From contig NZ_VCNH01000008.1 of NCBI RefSeq assembly GCF_024355225.1, positions 1,364,001 to 1,428,000 on the forward strand: 64,000 nucleotides of DNA, written 5' to 3'. The position numbers and the translations under genes were made by a program. The notes under the pieces are model-generated. The model was not told where the DNA came from. It saw only the letters and a program-made list of their open reading frames with translations, and made no database searches. The stretch comes from Roseovarius sp. M141 (GTDB taxonomy: Bacteria; Pseudomonadota; Alphaproteobacteria; Rhodobacterales; Rhodobacteraceae). Shown piece by piece: positions 50,999 to 60,272 of this stretch (positions are counted from its first letter, which is position 1; the number at the start of each line of letters is the position of its first letter).

Positions 50999-51265
50999 GT
51001 GGAATATTTCCATATGCTGTTCGATCAGCACGAAGTTGTCTTCGCTGACGGTGCACCATCCGAGAGCCTTTACACTGGCCCAGAAGCTCTCAAGGCAGTC
51101 TCACCAGAGGCGCGCACCGAGATACTGAGCCTTTTTCCTGAACTGGAATGCATGGACTACGTTCCAAAGTCAGCCCTGCCAATTCTTTCCCTCAAGCAGC
51201 AAAAGAAACTCGTATCGCGACATATCGCTAATGAGAGACCACTGTTGGAAAACTATCGGATATGA

Positions 51266-51615
51266 ACTGAAGTGCGAAATATAAATCTCACCTTGTTTCA
51301 TTGCGAAACCTACCAGGACTGGCCTGAGTGCTTGTAAATTCGGGCTCAAAAACGATCGTTTTCTGAATGCCGGCATTGCTGTTGGTCCGATGTCCGTTTC
51401 CCAAACGCAGGCATTGGCCCATCCGAGATCAAGGTCAGCTTTGTCGTGCAGTGCCGTCATACGGTTTGGCCCGGCAGACGAACGTTTTCGATGGAATTTC
51501 GGGCCGCACGCCCATCTCGCTGCCGAAAAACGTCAATCGACTGCTCCGTAGCCTGACACGCAGACCCAGCTCAATGCCTCTCGCCAAACCCATTGGGCTG
51601 GCGTAAAGAAAATCC
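51266..51615. other. Intergenic stretch before the MFS gene
   Basis: No gene is supported on either strand. AAAACGATCGTTTT at 51349-51362 is a perfect 14-base palindrome of unknown meaning. Confidence 0.4.
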
Positions 51616-52848
51616 ATGACACGCACGGTCCCCATAGGCGAAGCGCGCCAGATGCCCCTGTGGCGGCGTCCCCGTACGCTGCTGTTCTTGATGGCGGCGG
51701 CGATGCCCATCGCCTTTGCGACATGGTCAGCGCTGCTGAACAACTTCGTCATCGAGGTGGCGCAGTTCGACGGGCATGATATCGGCTGGCTGCACACCGT
51801 GCGCGAAATTCCCGGGTTTTTGGCCATCGGGGTCATCGCGATCATCATATTTGTGCGCGAGCAGGTGCTGGCGCTGGTGTCGTTGATCCTGCTGGGCGTT
51901 GCCACTGCATTCACCGCGTATTTTCCCAGTATGGGCGGCATCCTGACGATCACGATGCTCAGCTCGATCGGCTTTCACTATTACGAGACGGTCAACCAAA
52001 GCCTGCAACTGCAATGGCTTGACCGCGCCCGCGCGCCCCAGGTGCTGGGCTGGTTGCTGGCCGCCGGATCTGGCGCGACGCTGGTGTGCTATGGCCTCAT
52101 CGTGCTGCTGTGGGAACCATTGGGCCTGACATACACCATTGTCTACATGCTTTCAGGGGGGACGACGGCAGCCATCGCAATCTTTGCCCTCATTGCCTAC
52201 CCGCAGTTCGAGGCGCCCAATCCGCAGCTGAAAAAGATGATCCTGCGCCGCCGCTATTGGCTGTATTACCTGCTGCAATTCATGGCCGGCGCGCGGCGGC
52301 AGATCTTTGTCGTGTTTGCGGGTTTCATGATGGTCGAAAAGTTCGGCTTTGCCGTGCATGAGGTAACGGCGCTGTTTATGATAAACCTTGTCGCCAACAT
52401 GATCTTTGCGCCGTTGATGGGCGGCGCTGTTGCGCGGTTTGGCGAGCGTAGCACGCTGATCTTTGAATATGCGGGCCTGATGATCGTGTTTCTGGCCTAT
52501 GGCGGTATCTACATGTTCGGCTGGGGCGTGCTGTTGGCCGCGACGCTCTATGTCGTGGACCACATGCTGTTCGCTCTGGCGCTGGCGCTGAAGACCTATT
52601 TCCAGAAGATCGCGGATCCCGGTGATATCGCGCCCACCGCTGCGGTAGCGTTCACGATCAACCACATTGCCGCCGTGTTCCTGCCCGCGCTTTTGGGGTA
52701 TCTGTGGCTGGTGTCGCCTGCTGCGGTCTTCGTTCTGGCGGCTGGCATGGCGGGCATATCGCTGCTATTGGCGCTGTTGATCCCGCGCCATCCGGCGCCG
52801 GGCTATGAGACCATCCTGTCGCGCTCTGCCCCGGTTCTGGCCGAATAG
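51616..52848 (+). CDS. MFS-type membrane transporter
   Basis: A 410-residue protein with about twelve hydrophobic helices and the general shape of the major facilitator superfamily; NNFVIEVAQFDGHDIGWLHTVREIPGF (loop 1 region) and GAVARFGERSTLIFEYAGL (second-half cytoplasmic loop) are visible. No substrate motif is recognised. It starts the right-hand conserved block and precedes prmA by 28 bases. Confidence 0.75.
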   Translation: MTRTVPIGEARQMPLWRRPRTLLFLMAAAMPIAFATWSALLNNFVIEVAQFDGHDIGWLHTVREIPGFLAIGVIAIIIFVREQVLALVSLILLGVATAFTAYFPSMGGILTITMLSSIGFHYYETVNQSLQLQWLDRARAPQVLGWLLAAGSGATLVCYGLIVLLWEPLGLTYTIVYMLSGGTTAAIAIFALIAYPQFEAPNPQLKKMILRRRYWLYYLLQFMAGARRQIFVVFAGFMMVEKFGFAVHEVTALFMINLVANMIFAPLMGGAVARFGERSTLIFEYAGLMIVFLAYGGIYMFGWGVLLAATLYVVDHMLFALALALKTYFQKIADPGDIAPTAAVAFTINHIAAVFLPALLGYLWLVSPAAVFVLAAGMAGISLLLALLIPRHPAPGYETILSRSAPVLAE

Positions 52849-52876
52849 GGCGCGCCAAGCCAGAAGGCCCAGCCGC

Positions 52877-53752
52877 ATGACCACCTACACCGCCCTCACC
52901 ACCCTGCACGGGCAAACCGCCGCTGAGGCGCTGGCCGACGCGTTGGACGATATCACCCCCGAGCCGACGGGAATCGGCACGTTCGAGGTCGAAGACGGCA
53001 GCGGCACATGGGAGGTCGGCGCCTATTTCGAGGAGCACCCCGATATCGCGGGCCTTGCCCTGCTGGCCGAAATCCACGGCGCCCGCGCCTTCGCGGTGTC
53101 ACAGGTGCCCGACGCCGACTGGGTCGCCCATGTCAAGCGTGAGTTGACGCCAGTCGTGGCGGGCCGGTTTTTCGTCTACGGCAGCCATGACGCGGATCAG
53201 GTGCCGGATGATGCCGTGCCGCTGCTGATCGAGGCGGCGATGGCCTTTGGGACCGGCCATCACGGCACGACGCAGGGCTGTCTGCGCGCGCTGGACCATC
53301 TGGCCAGTTCCGGTGTCACCGCCAAGTCTGTGGCCGATATCGGCTGCGGTACCGCCGTTCTGGCAATGGCCGCCGCGCGTAGCTGGCCGGGTGTGATGCT
53401 GGCCAGCGACATCGATCCGGTCGCGGTGGACGTCGCCCGCGTCAATGTCGCCGCCAACGATCTGGACGGCAGGGTATCGTGCATCGAGGCGACGGGCCTG
53501 GATCATCCCACGCTGGAGGCCGCCGCGCCCTTCGATCTGATCTTTGCCAATATCCTCAAGGGTCCGCTGATCGACCTCGCGCCGGGGCTGACCCAGCGGC
53601 TGGCACCCGGCGGTCACGTGATTCTGTCCGGCATCCTGAACGAGCAGGCCGATGAGGTGGTCGCGGTTTATCTCAGCGCCGGAAACAGCCTGACTGAACG
53701 GCAGGAGATTGGTGACTGGACAACGCTCACATTGCGAAAAATTGTCGAATAA
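52877..53752 (+). CDS. prmA: Ribosomal protein L11 methyltransferase
   Basis: A 291-residue SAM-dependent methyltransferase. AFGTGHHGTTQGCLRAL and VADIGCGTAVLAMAAAR (SAM site), DIDPVAVDVARVN and FDLIFANILKGPLIDLAP (NPPF-like NILK motif) are diagnostic of PrmA, which trimethylates L11. The start is the ATG at 52877. A bidirectional terminator follows. Confidence 0.9.
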   Translation: MTTYTALTTLHGQTAAEALADALDDITPEPTGIGTFEVEDGSGTWEVGAYFEEHPDIAGLALLAEIHGARAFAVSQVPDADWVAHVKRELTPVVAGRFFVYGSHDADQVPDDAVPLLIEAAMAFGTGHHGTTQGCLRALDHLASSGVTAKSVADIGCGTAVLAMAAARSWPGVMLASDIDPVAVDVARVNVAANDLDGRVSCIEATGLDHPTLEAAAPFDLIFANILKGPLIDLAPGLTQRLAPGGHVILSGILNEQADEVVAVYLSAGNSLTERQEIGDWTTLTLRKIVE

Positions 53753-53973
53753 AGCGGCTAAAGGCAGTCCGGGTGAGGCATCTGCCTCAAATTGACATAG
53801 TTCAAACCTAAGTTTTACGAGTGATCTGGCGCGTGGCTGTGATGCCAAGCTGGAGCGCGGTGGTTTGATCGTGCTCCGGCCAAGGCGTCGAAAGGCCCGA
53901 TCTGCGCTTGCGCGGATTGCCCCTCGGGTCCGCTTCTCAGTGTTTTAAGCCGTGACTTGGGGCGCCTGTGCTG

Positions 53974-54010
53974 AAAAAACCCCTGCGCCGTCCGGCACAG
54001 GGGCTTTTTT
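53974..54010. terminator. Bidirectional terminator between prmA and carbonic anhydrase genes
   Basis: CCCCTGCGCC (53980-53989) pairs with GGCACAGGGG (53994-54003), one mismatch, with AAAAAA on the left and TTTTTT on the right, so it can serve both converging genes. Confidence 0.8.
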
Positions 54011-54038
54011 GTTACGAGGGCAGGGCACGCGCCTATTG

Positions 54039-54722
54039 TCAGATCGGGGCAAACCCCTTGGCGGCGGCATTATACTGCTCCACCCGGCCCTCGCCGATAT
54101 CCAGCCACAAACCATGCAGCGTCAGAACGCCCCGTTGCATCGCCTCGGTGACGAAGGGAAAGCTGGTCAGATTTTCCAACGATACCAGCACGGCTTCTTT
54201 CTCCAGCGCGCGGGCGCGTTCGTCATCGTCGACAATACCTGCCACGCGCTCGTAGCCGGGGCGCAGAATGTCGATCCAGCGCCCGACAAAGCTGCCGGGC
54301 GAATCCAGCAACGGCGCGTTACCCGAACACATTTCATCGCAGCCCTTGATGCCCCCGCACCCGGAATGCCCCATGACGATCACATGCGCCACGTGCAGCA
54401 CGCTGACGGCATATTCCAGCGCGGCCGAGGTGCCGTGCTGCCCGCCATCCGTGGTGTAGGGGGGCACCAGGTTGGCGATATTGCGGTGGATGAAAAATTC
54501 GCCCTGATCGGCGCCGAATATCGATGTGACATGCACCCGGCTGTCGCAGCACGAAATCATCATCGCGCGCGGGTGCTGGCCCTCTTGGGCGAGGGTGCGA
54601 TACCAGCTTTCGTTTTCGGTGTATGAGGTCGCTTTCCACCCATGATAACGTTGAATCAGGTAGGGCGGCAGGGGGCGCGCTTGATGCAATTTCCGGTCCT
54701 CTCGGCGAACATGTCCCGACAT
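54039..54722 (-). CDS. Beta-class carbonic anhydrase
   Basis: A 227-residue beta-carbonic anhydrase. Zinc ligands are the Cys in SCCDSRVHV, His and Cys in VMGHSGCGGI, with the Asp-Arg dyad in CDSRV. It hydrates CO2 to bicarbonate. The ATG at 54722 (MSGHVRREDRKLHQARP) is preferred over a longer frame that overlaps the divergent gene's upstream region. Confidence 0.9.
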   Translation of the reverse strand: MSGHVRREDRKLHQARPLPPYLIQRYHGWKATSYTENESWYRTLAQEGQHPRAMMISCCDSRVHVTSIFGADQGEFFIHRNIANLVPPYTTDGGQHGTSAALEYAVSVLHVAHVIVMGHSGCGGIKGCDEMCSGNAPLLDSPGSFVGRWIDILRPGYERVAGIVDDDERARALEKEAVLVSLENLTSFPFVTEAMQRGVLTLHGLWLDIGEGRVEQYNAAAKGFAPI

Positions 54723-54862
54723 GGAATAGACCGTATTCGCCTCGAATTCGAGTGATAAAATGCGCGACTCGAAACCATTTGGGAATATCTTTGGCTCAGG
54801 TTGTGCGTGCCGGGCGAGCTGTGGGGCCGCCGGGCGGATTGTCACGAAATCGGGGTGAGACC

Positions 54863-55243
54863 GTGGAACAGATAACGATGCTGAAACAGAATGAGGTGGT
54901 GCGCTTGAACTCGAACCGTCTGGAAGAGCTATATTCGCAACTGGGCGAAGCGGGGGCAGAGAATATCGTCTGCCGCGCGCTGGAGGAACTGGCCGTGCGC
55001 CTGTCCCACACCGAGCGGTACTACAGTGACGGGCGCTTGGCCGAGATGCGAAAATCGGCCCGCAGTATGGTGGCCATCGCCGATCAGATCGGCATGCACA
55101 TGCTGTCGCGGGTGGCCGCCGATGTTGCGGCCTGCGCAGGTGGCAGCGATCTGGTGGCGACCGCGGCGACCCTGTCGCGGCTTTTGCGCATAGGCGAGCG
55201 TAGTCTGAGCGAGGTTAGGGATCTTCAGGATGTGACCAATTGA
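54863..55243 (+). CDS. Conserved hypothetical protein
   Basis: A 126-residue, mostly helical, cytoplasmic protein of no family I can name. It has two helix-rich parts (LEELYSQLGEAGAENIVCRALEELAVRL; RKSARSMVAIADQIGMHMLSRVAADVA). GTG at 54863 is chosen because GGGGTGAG lies five bases upstream; ATG at 54878 is the alternative. It precedes the aminopeptidase gene by 83 bases. Confidence 0.65.
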   Translation: MEQITMLKQNEVVRLNSNRLEELYSQLGEAGAENIVCRALEELAVRLSHTERYYSDGRLAEMRKSARSMVAIADQIGMHMLSRVAADVAACAGGSDLVATAATLSRLLRIGERSLSEVRDLQDVTN

Positions 55244-55326
55244 TGGCTTGCAGGCACGTGCAGGGCGATTAGGCTGTTCCGGAAATCTCCGGCGCCGCTG
55301 CGCCACGTCCAGAAAGGTCCTGTCAC

Positions 55327-56730
55327 ATGCCCAACGCCACATTCCCCGCGCACTCCTTGGTCTTTGCGCGCGATCCGGGCGATGCGCTGGCGCTGCATGT
55401 GATCGACGCAGGCGGGCTGGAGGGGTGGTTGAAGACCCGCCCCGAGGGGCTGCGCAATTGGGTTCGCGCGACCGGCTTTGCCGCCGCGCAGGGCAAGGTG
55501 CTGATGGTGCCGGGCGCGGATGGCACGCCGGAAATGGCGCTGGTCGGATATGGCACCGCCGAGACGCGCGCGCGCGGGCGATTCCATCTGGCCGCCGCTG
55601 CTGCGGCGCTGCCCGAGGGCGTCTATCGCCTTGAGGGCCTCGATCCGGCCCGCGCGCAGGAGGAGGCGCTGGGCTGGCTCCTGGCCGCCTACGTCTTTGA
55701 CCGCTACCATATACAGAAGGGCCCCACGGCCCGACTGGTTGCGCCCGATGGCGTCGATGCCGCCCGGCTGGAGGTGATCGCGGCGGGCGAGGCGCTGACC
55801 CGCGATCTGATCAACACGCCCGCCAATGACATGGGTCCGGACACGCTGGAGGCCGCCTGCACGGACCTCGCTGTGCAGCACGGCGCCGACATTACCGTAA
55901 CCGCCGGCGCCGATCTGCTGGCGCAAAACCTGCCACTCATTCACGCTGTCGGGCGCGCATCGGACTGTGCCCCCCGCCTGATCGACATGTCGTGGGGGGC
56001 AGACGGCCCGGCGCTGACGCTGGTCGGCAAGGGGGTCTGTTTTGACACCGGCGGGCTGAACCTGAAACCCGGCTCCAGCATGGGGCTGATGAAAAAGGAT
56101 ATGGGCGGCGCGGCGACGGTCCTTGGGCTTGCGCATATGATCATGGCGCTTGATTTACCGGTACGCTTGCGTGTTCTGATCCCGGCCGTTGAAAATTCGG
56201 TCAGCGCGAATGCCATGCGCCCCGGCGACATCCTGACCGCGCGCAGCGGCAAGACCATCGAGATCAACAATACCGACGCCGAAGGGCGTCTGGTGCTGGC
56301 CGACGCGCTGACACTGGGCGCCGAGGGCGCACCGGATCTGATGATTTCGATGGCGACGCTGACGGGCGCCGCGCGGGTCGCGGTCGGGCCGGACCTTGCG
56401 CCCTATTATACAGATGACGCAGATTTGGTCACGGCGATCGAAGCGGGCGCGGTTGCCGCCAGCGATCCGGTCTGGCGCATGCCATTTCACACGCCCTATG
56501 AGACGATGATCGAGCCGGGCATCGCTGATTTGGACAATGCCCCATCGGGCGGTTTCGCCGGTTCGATCACCGCCGCGCTCTTTCTGCGCCGCTTTGCGGG
56601 CGCCGCGCGCTACGCGCATTTCGACATCTATGGCTGGAACCCCACCGCCGCGCCCGCCCGCCCCAAGGGTGGCGTCGGCATGGGCGCGCGTGCGCTGTTG
56701 GCGGCGCTGCCCGCCGCGCTGAACCTGTGA
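55327..56730 (+). CDS. M17 leucyl aminopeptidase
   Basis: A 467-residue peptidase. The M17 signature NTDAEGRLVLADAL is intact, with metal ligands in LVGKGVCFDTGGLNLKP (Lys, Asp) and MKKDMGGAATVLG (Lys, Asp). It releases N-terminal amino acids in the cytoplasm. Its stop overlaps the next gene's GTG start by four bases (GTGA), the first step of a three-gene overlapping operon. Confidence 0.9.
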   Translation: MPNATFPAHSLVFARDPGDALALHVIDAGGLEGWLKTRPEGLRNWVRATGFAAAQGKVLMVPGADGTPEMALVGYGTAETRARGRFHLAAAAAALPEGVYRLEGLDPARAQEEALGWLLAAYVFDRYHIQKGPTARLVAPDGVDAARLEVIAAGEALTRDLINTPANDMGPDTLEAACTDLAVQHGADITVTAGADLLAQNLPLIHAVGRASDCAPRLIDMSWGADGPALTLVGKGVCFDTGGLNLKPGSSMGLMKKDMGGAATVLGLAHMIMALDLPVRLRVLIPAVENSVSANAMRPGDILTARSGKTIEINNTDAEGRLVLADALTLGAEGAPDLMISMATLTGAARVAVGPDLAPYYTDDADLVTAIEAGAVAASDPVWRMPFHTPYETMIEPGIADLDNAPSGGFAGSITAALFLRRFAGAARYAHFDIYGWNPTAAPARPKGGVGMGARALLAALPAALNL

Positions 56731-57569
56731 GCGATCCGCGCCTGACCCCGGCCAATGCCCGCGTCGCGGATGCGGCGCTACGCGGGCAGGTCGCCGCCTC
56801 GCGCTATACGGAGGGCGCGGCGCGTCTGGTGTCTGCGCCGGTGGCCGACCTGCTGCCCGCGCCGCACGGCAAGCGATTGCGCCAGTTGCTGACGGGCGCC
56901 CCGGTCACCTGTTTCGAGACGCATGACGGCTGGGCCTTTGTGCGGGCCGAGGATGGCTATGTCGGCTATCTGCCGGAGGGGACACTGCATGATGGCCCGG
57001 CTCCGACCCACTGGATCGCTGCCCGCGCCACACACGTCTACGCCGCGCCCGACCTCAAATCGCCCGAGCGCATATCCCTCAGCCACCTGTCGCGCGTTGC
57101 TGTTCTGTCACAGACCGCCAAATGGGCCGAAACCCCGCTGGGCCATATTCCGTTGCAGCACCTCGCCGCCCTCCCCATGGCCGAGGCCGATCCCGTCGCC
57201 GTGGCCGAGCGATATATCGATGCGCCCTACCTCTGGGGCGGCAATTCAGCCTTCGGCATCGACTGCTCTGGCCTCGTGCAGGCGGGCTGCCGTGCCTGCG
57301 GAATCGCCTGTCCCGGCGATAGCGACATGCAAGAGGCGACGCTGGGCCATGCGCTGGCTGGCGATGCCGACCTGCGTCGCGGCGATCTGCTGTTCTGGCG
57401 CGGCCATGTCGCCTGGGTGCTGGATGCAGGCCGCATCCTGCACGCCAACGCGCACCACATGGCCGTCGGCATTGAGGGCCTGAAGCCCGCGATTGACCGC
57501 ATCACAGCCGAGGGCGGCGGCGCGGTGACGGCGCGCAAGCGTCTGACCCAGCCCGGAGCCACGCCATGA
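56727..57569 (+). CDS. NlpC/P60-family peptidase with SH3-like domain
   Basis: A 280-residue protein. An N-terminal SH3-like region (VTCFETHDGWAFVRAEDGYVGYLPEG) is followed by the NlpC/P60 catalytic domain: Cys in GIDCSGLVQAGCRACG, His in FWRGHVAWVLD, and a second His in ILHANAHHMAV. It should cut peptidoglycan stem peptides; no signal peptide is seen, so it may process recycled muropeptides, like other lap-linked family members. Start GTG overlaps the aminopeptidase stop. Confidence 0.85.
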   Translation: MSDPRLTPANARVADAALRGQVAASRYTEGAARLVSAPVADLLPAPHGKRLRQLLTGAPVTCFETHDGWAFVRAEDGYVGYLPEGTLHDGPAPTHWIAARATHVYAAPDLKSPERISLSHLSRVAVLSQTAKWAETPLGHIPLQHLAALPMAEADPVAVAERYIDAPYLWGGNSAFGIDCSGLVQAGCRACGIACPGDSDMQEATLGHALAGDADLRRGDLLFWRGHVAWVLDAGRILHANAHHMAVGIEGLKPAIDRITAEGGGAVTARKRLTQPGATP

Positions 57570-58525
57570 GCGACAGTTTCTTTCACCCGCCGCCTGCCTC
57601 CGATCTGCCCCGTTTTGCCGGGGTGGCGACCTTCATGCGTCTGCCGCATGTGCCGCCGGGTCACGCGCGCTTTGGCGATGTGGATGTGGGCCTGATCGGT
57701 GTGCCGTGGGATAGCGGCACGAGCAACCGGCCCGGCGCGCGCCACGGTCCGCGCCAGGTACGCGATGCGTCGACCATGATGCGCGCCCAGAACGGCGCCA
57801 CCGGCATCCGCCCGTTCGAGGCGCTGAATTGCGCCGATCTGGGCGACGTGCCACCGAACCCGGTGGATCTGGACGACAGCATGACCCGCATCACCGACTT
57901 TTACATCGCAACGCTGGACGCTGGCATCACCCCGTTGACCGCAGGCGGCGACCACCTGTCGACGCTGCCGATCCTGCGCGCAGTAGCGGCGCGCCGTCCG
58001 GTTGGCCTGATCCAGTTCGACAGTCACACCGACCTGACCGACAGCTATTTCGGCGGGCAGAAATACACGCATGGGACCCCCTTCCGCCGCGCGATCGAGG
58101 AAGGATTGATCGATCCGCGCCGTATGGTCCAGATCGGCATACGGGGCACGATGTACGACACAGAGGATCGCGATTTCGCCGATGCAAACGGTATTCGCCT
58201 GATCCCGGTCGAGGAGTTTCACGCGCGCGGCCCCGCGAATGTCATGGCCGAAGCGCGGCAGATCGCAGGGAGCGGCCCGACCTACATCACCTACGACATC
58301 GACTTCGTCGATCCGGCCTTTGCGCCCGGCACCGGCACGCCCGAGGTGGGCGGCCCGAACAGCCACCAGGCGCTGGAGGTGGTGCGCGGGTTGGCCGGGC
58401 TCGACATTGTCGGCGCCGATATGGTCGAGGTTTCACCGCCCTTCGACGCGTCCGGCGGCACCGCGCTTCTGGGCGCCACTATCCTGTTCGAGCTGCTCTG
58501 CGTCATGGCTGCCGACAACGGCTGA
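57566..58525 (+). CDS. Ureohydrolase (agmatinase/guanidinobutyrase type)
   Basis: A 319-residue arginase-fold enzyme with the two-manganese ligand set: GGDHLSTLP, FDSHTDLTDSYFGG and TYDIDFVDPAFAPGTGTPE. DSHTD replaces the more common DAHTD. Length fits agmatinase, but substrate specificity in this family (agmatine, guanidinobutyrate, guanidinopropionate) cannot be read from these motifs. It starts in an ATGA overlap with the NlpC/P60 gene. Confidence 0.8.
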   Translation: MSDSFFHPPPASDLPRFAGVATFMRLPHVPPGHARFGDVDVGLIGVPWDSGTSNRPGARHGPRQVRDASTMMRAQNGATGIRPFEALNCADLGDVPPNPVDLDDSMTRITDFYIATLDAGITPLTAGGDHLSTLPILRAVAARRPVGLIQFDSHTDLTDSYFGGQKYTHGTPFRRAIEEGLIDPRRMVQIGIRGTMYDTEDRDFADANGIRLIPVEEFHARGPANVMAEARQIAGSGPTYITYDIDFVDPAFAPGTGTPEVGGPNSHQALEVVRGLAGLDIVGADMVEVSPPFDASGGTALLGATILFELLCVMAADNG

Positions 58526-58539
58526 TTCATCAGGAAGAG

Positions 58540-58567
58540 CGGGTGCACATACCTGCACCCGCCCTTT
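58540..58567. terminator. Terminator between ureohydrolase and FAD-linked oxidase genes
   Basis: A perfect 8-bp stem CGGGTGCA (58540-58547) with TGCACCCG (58554-58561), followed by CCCTTTC. It lies between convergent genes. Confidence 0.65.
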
Positions 58568-58595
58568 CAATGTTCTCCAAATACTCAAAAAACGC

Positions 58596-60002
58596 TCAGA
58601 CGTCAGGCAGGACCTTGCCAGGGTTCAGAATCCCATTCGGATCGAGCGCCGCCTTGATCGTGCGCATCGCGGCCATCGCGGCCGGGTTCTTGTGACGCGC
58701 CATCGCGGCGCGCTTTTTCAGCCCGATGCCATGCTCGGCCGAAAAACTGCCGCCCATCGCAACGGCCGCGTCTTCTGCCAAATCGCCGATCTGTTGGCAC
58801 AGATCGTCGTCATCGCGGGTGGGGAACACGCCAAGATGCAGGTTTCCATCGCCCAGATGCGCGACAGATACGTCCTGCGCGCCGGGATCAAGCTCGGCAA
58901 TCATCTCGGCTATGCGGTCCAGAAACTCCTGCATGCGGTCGACTGGCACGGCGATGTCGCGGTCCACATGCGGCGTCTGATAGGTGATCACCTCGGCTGC
59001 GGCCTCGCGCCGGGCCCACATCTCGCGGCGTTGCGCCTCGTTCTGGGCGACCACGGCATCCAGAATCGCGCCCTCTTCGAAGAGGGCCGCAAGGACGTTT
59101 TCCAGATGGGTGGCAATGGGAATCTGCCCATTTTCGTCCGGCTCTGCATCGCGCGGCGCGGTAGCACCGACCTCGACCATGATGTTGACGTCATAGCGGT
59201 CGTCAAAAGGCGCCCGCGCGCCCGGAGATTGCTTGAGATGCGTTTCGATATAGGCGCGCGGCATGTATTCGAACGCCTGCACGGCGCCGCCCGTTTCCTG
59301 CTGCAATCGGTTCAAAAGGGTCAGCGCATCGCCCACGCGCGGCACGGCGACCATCGCGGTGGCATTGGCAAGCGGCGCGGGGAAGAGCTTGATCACTGCG
59401 GCGGTGATGATGCCCAGCGTGCCCTCGGCCCCGATCAGCAGATGGCGCAGGTCATAGCCGGAATTGTCCTTGTGCAGCTGGCGCATCAGGTCGATCACCT
59501 CGCCCGTGGGCAACACCGCCTCGATCCCCAGACACAGATCGCGGGTGTTGCCATAGCGTAGCACGTTCGAGCCGCCCGCGTTGGTTGACAGTGCACCACC
59601 GATCATGGCCGATCCGCGCGCCCCGAAAAACAGTGGAAAGATCAGCCCGTGTTCGGCCACCGCGTCGTGGATGCTGGCCAGGATCGCGCCGGCCTCGACA
59701 ATGGCAAGGCGGCTGGAGGGGCGGATTTCGCGGATCTTCGACATGCGCCCCAGTGACAGCAGCAGCGCGCCATCGGCTGACGTAGCGCCGGTCAGGCCGG
59801 TATTGCCCGAGATAGGCACGATCGTCGTGCCGGTCTCATTCGCCAGCTTGACGATGGCCGACACCTCGACGGTCGATGCGGGGCGGGCCACGGCCAGCGG
59901 CGTGCCCTGCGGGGCGCCCGACCAATCGCGCGCATAGCTGTCCATGTCGCTGCCGGTCAGGACATTGGCGGCGCCGATGAGATCGCGGAGTTTCTCCAGC
60001 AT
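58596..60002 (-). CDS. FAD-linked oxidase (D-lactate/D-2-hydroxyglutarate dehydrogenase type)
   Basis: A 468-residue VAO-type flavoprotein. The FAD domain is N-terminal (VPISGNTGLTGATSADGALLLSLGRM; GARGSAMIGGALSTNAGGSNVLRYG), and the C-terminal half ends with the GDGNLHLGVFPT and FSAEHGIGLKKRAAM motifs. Related enzymes oxidise D-2-hydroxy acids and pass electrons to a flavoprotein or quinone. The exact substrate is not evident. Its start lies three bases past the Lrp-type gene stop. Confidence 0.85.
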   Translation of the reverse strand: MLEKLRDLIGAANVLTGSDMDSYARDWSGAPQGTPLAVARPASTVEVSAIVKLANETGTTIVPISGNTGLTGATSADGALLLSLGRMSKIREIRPSSRLAIVEAGAILASIHDAVAEHGLIFPLFFGARGSAMIGGALSTNAGGSNVLRYGNTRDLCLGIEAVLPTGEVIDLMRQLHKDNSGYDLRHLLIGAEGTLGIITAAVIKLFPAPLANATAMVAVPRVGDALTLLNRLQQETGGAVQAFEYMPRAYIETHLKQSPGARAPFDDRYDVNIMVEVGATAPRDAEPDENGQIPIATHLENVLAALFEEGAILDAVVAQNEAQRREMWARREAAAEVITYQTPHVDRDIAVPVDRMQEFLDRIAEMIAELDPGAQDVSVAHLGDGNLHLGVFPTRDDDDLCQQIGDLAEDAAVAMGGSFSAEHGIGLKKRAAMARHKNPAAMAAMRTIKAALDPNGILNPGKVLPDV

Positions 60003-60005
60003 GGC

Positions 60006-60242
60006 CTAGAACGCCTTGAAGGTGAGGGTGGTTTCAGTGCGCTCGATATTCGGGATATTCAGCAGGTTCTCGTTGATGAATATGCCCACGTCCTCGGCGT
60101 CGGGGATGTAGAGTTTCAGCAGCAGATCGAACGGGCCAGAGGTCGAGTACAGCTCGGAATGGACCTCGCGCAGGGTGATTTCTTCAGCCACCTTGTAGGA
60201 GGTGCCGGGCTTGCAGCGGATGTTTACGAAAACGCAGTGCAT
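60006..60242 (-). CDS. Lrp/AsnC ligand-binding domain protein without DNA-binding part
   Basis: Only 78 residues, matching the RAM (AsnC C-terminal) domain: FVNIRCKPGTSYKVAEEI, VHSELYSTSGPFDLLLKLYIPDAEDVGIFI, and TTLTFKAF at the end. No helix-turn-helix precedes it, so it is a stand-alone amino acid-binding domain, a known compact class. It may sense metabolites for the adjacent oxidase, which is inference. Confidence 0.8.
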   Translation of the reverse strand: MHCVFVNIRCKPGTSYKVAEEITLREVHSELYSTSGPFDLLLKLYIPDAEDVGIFINENLLNIPNIERTETTLTFKAF

Positions 60243-60272
60243 TGGGGGTATCCTTTTGGTTTTGGCGGCCTG

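Larger units (their letters stand above)
48840..51265 (+). pseudogene. Hint-domain protein gene split by an IS256-type element
   Basis: The 5' part (48840-49622) has an N-terminal domain (YNVIGDTTYPHGGAFTVT) followed by a Hint domain: PCFTRGTLIETESG, LAAGDLVRTMNRGFQPVRWIG, VSRQHRMVV. It is cut at EEVEY by the element at 49623-50998. The 3' part (51008-51265) continues FHMLFDQHEVVFADGAPSES and ends LENYRI. Joined without the element and one 9-bp duplication, the gene has 347 codons in one frame, normal for the Rhodobacterales Hint family, whose role is unknown. The start is uncertain: GTG at 48840 or TTG at 48813. Confidence 0.85.
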
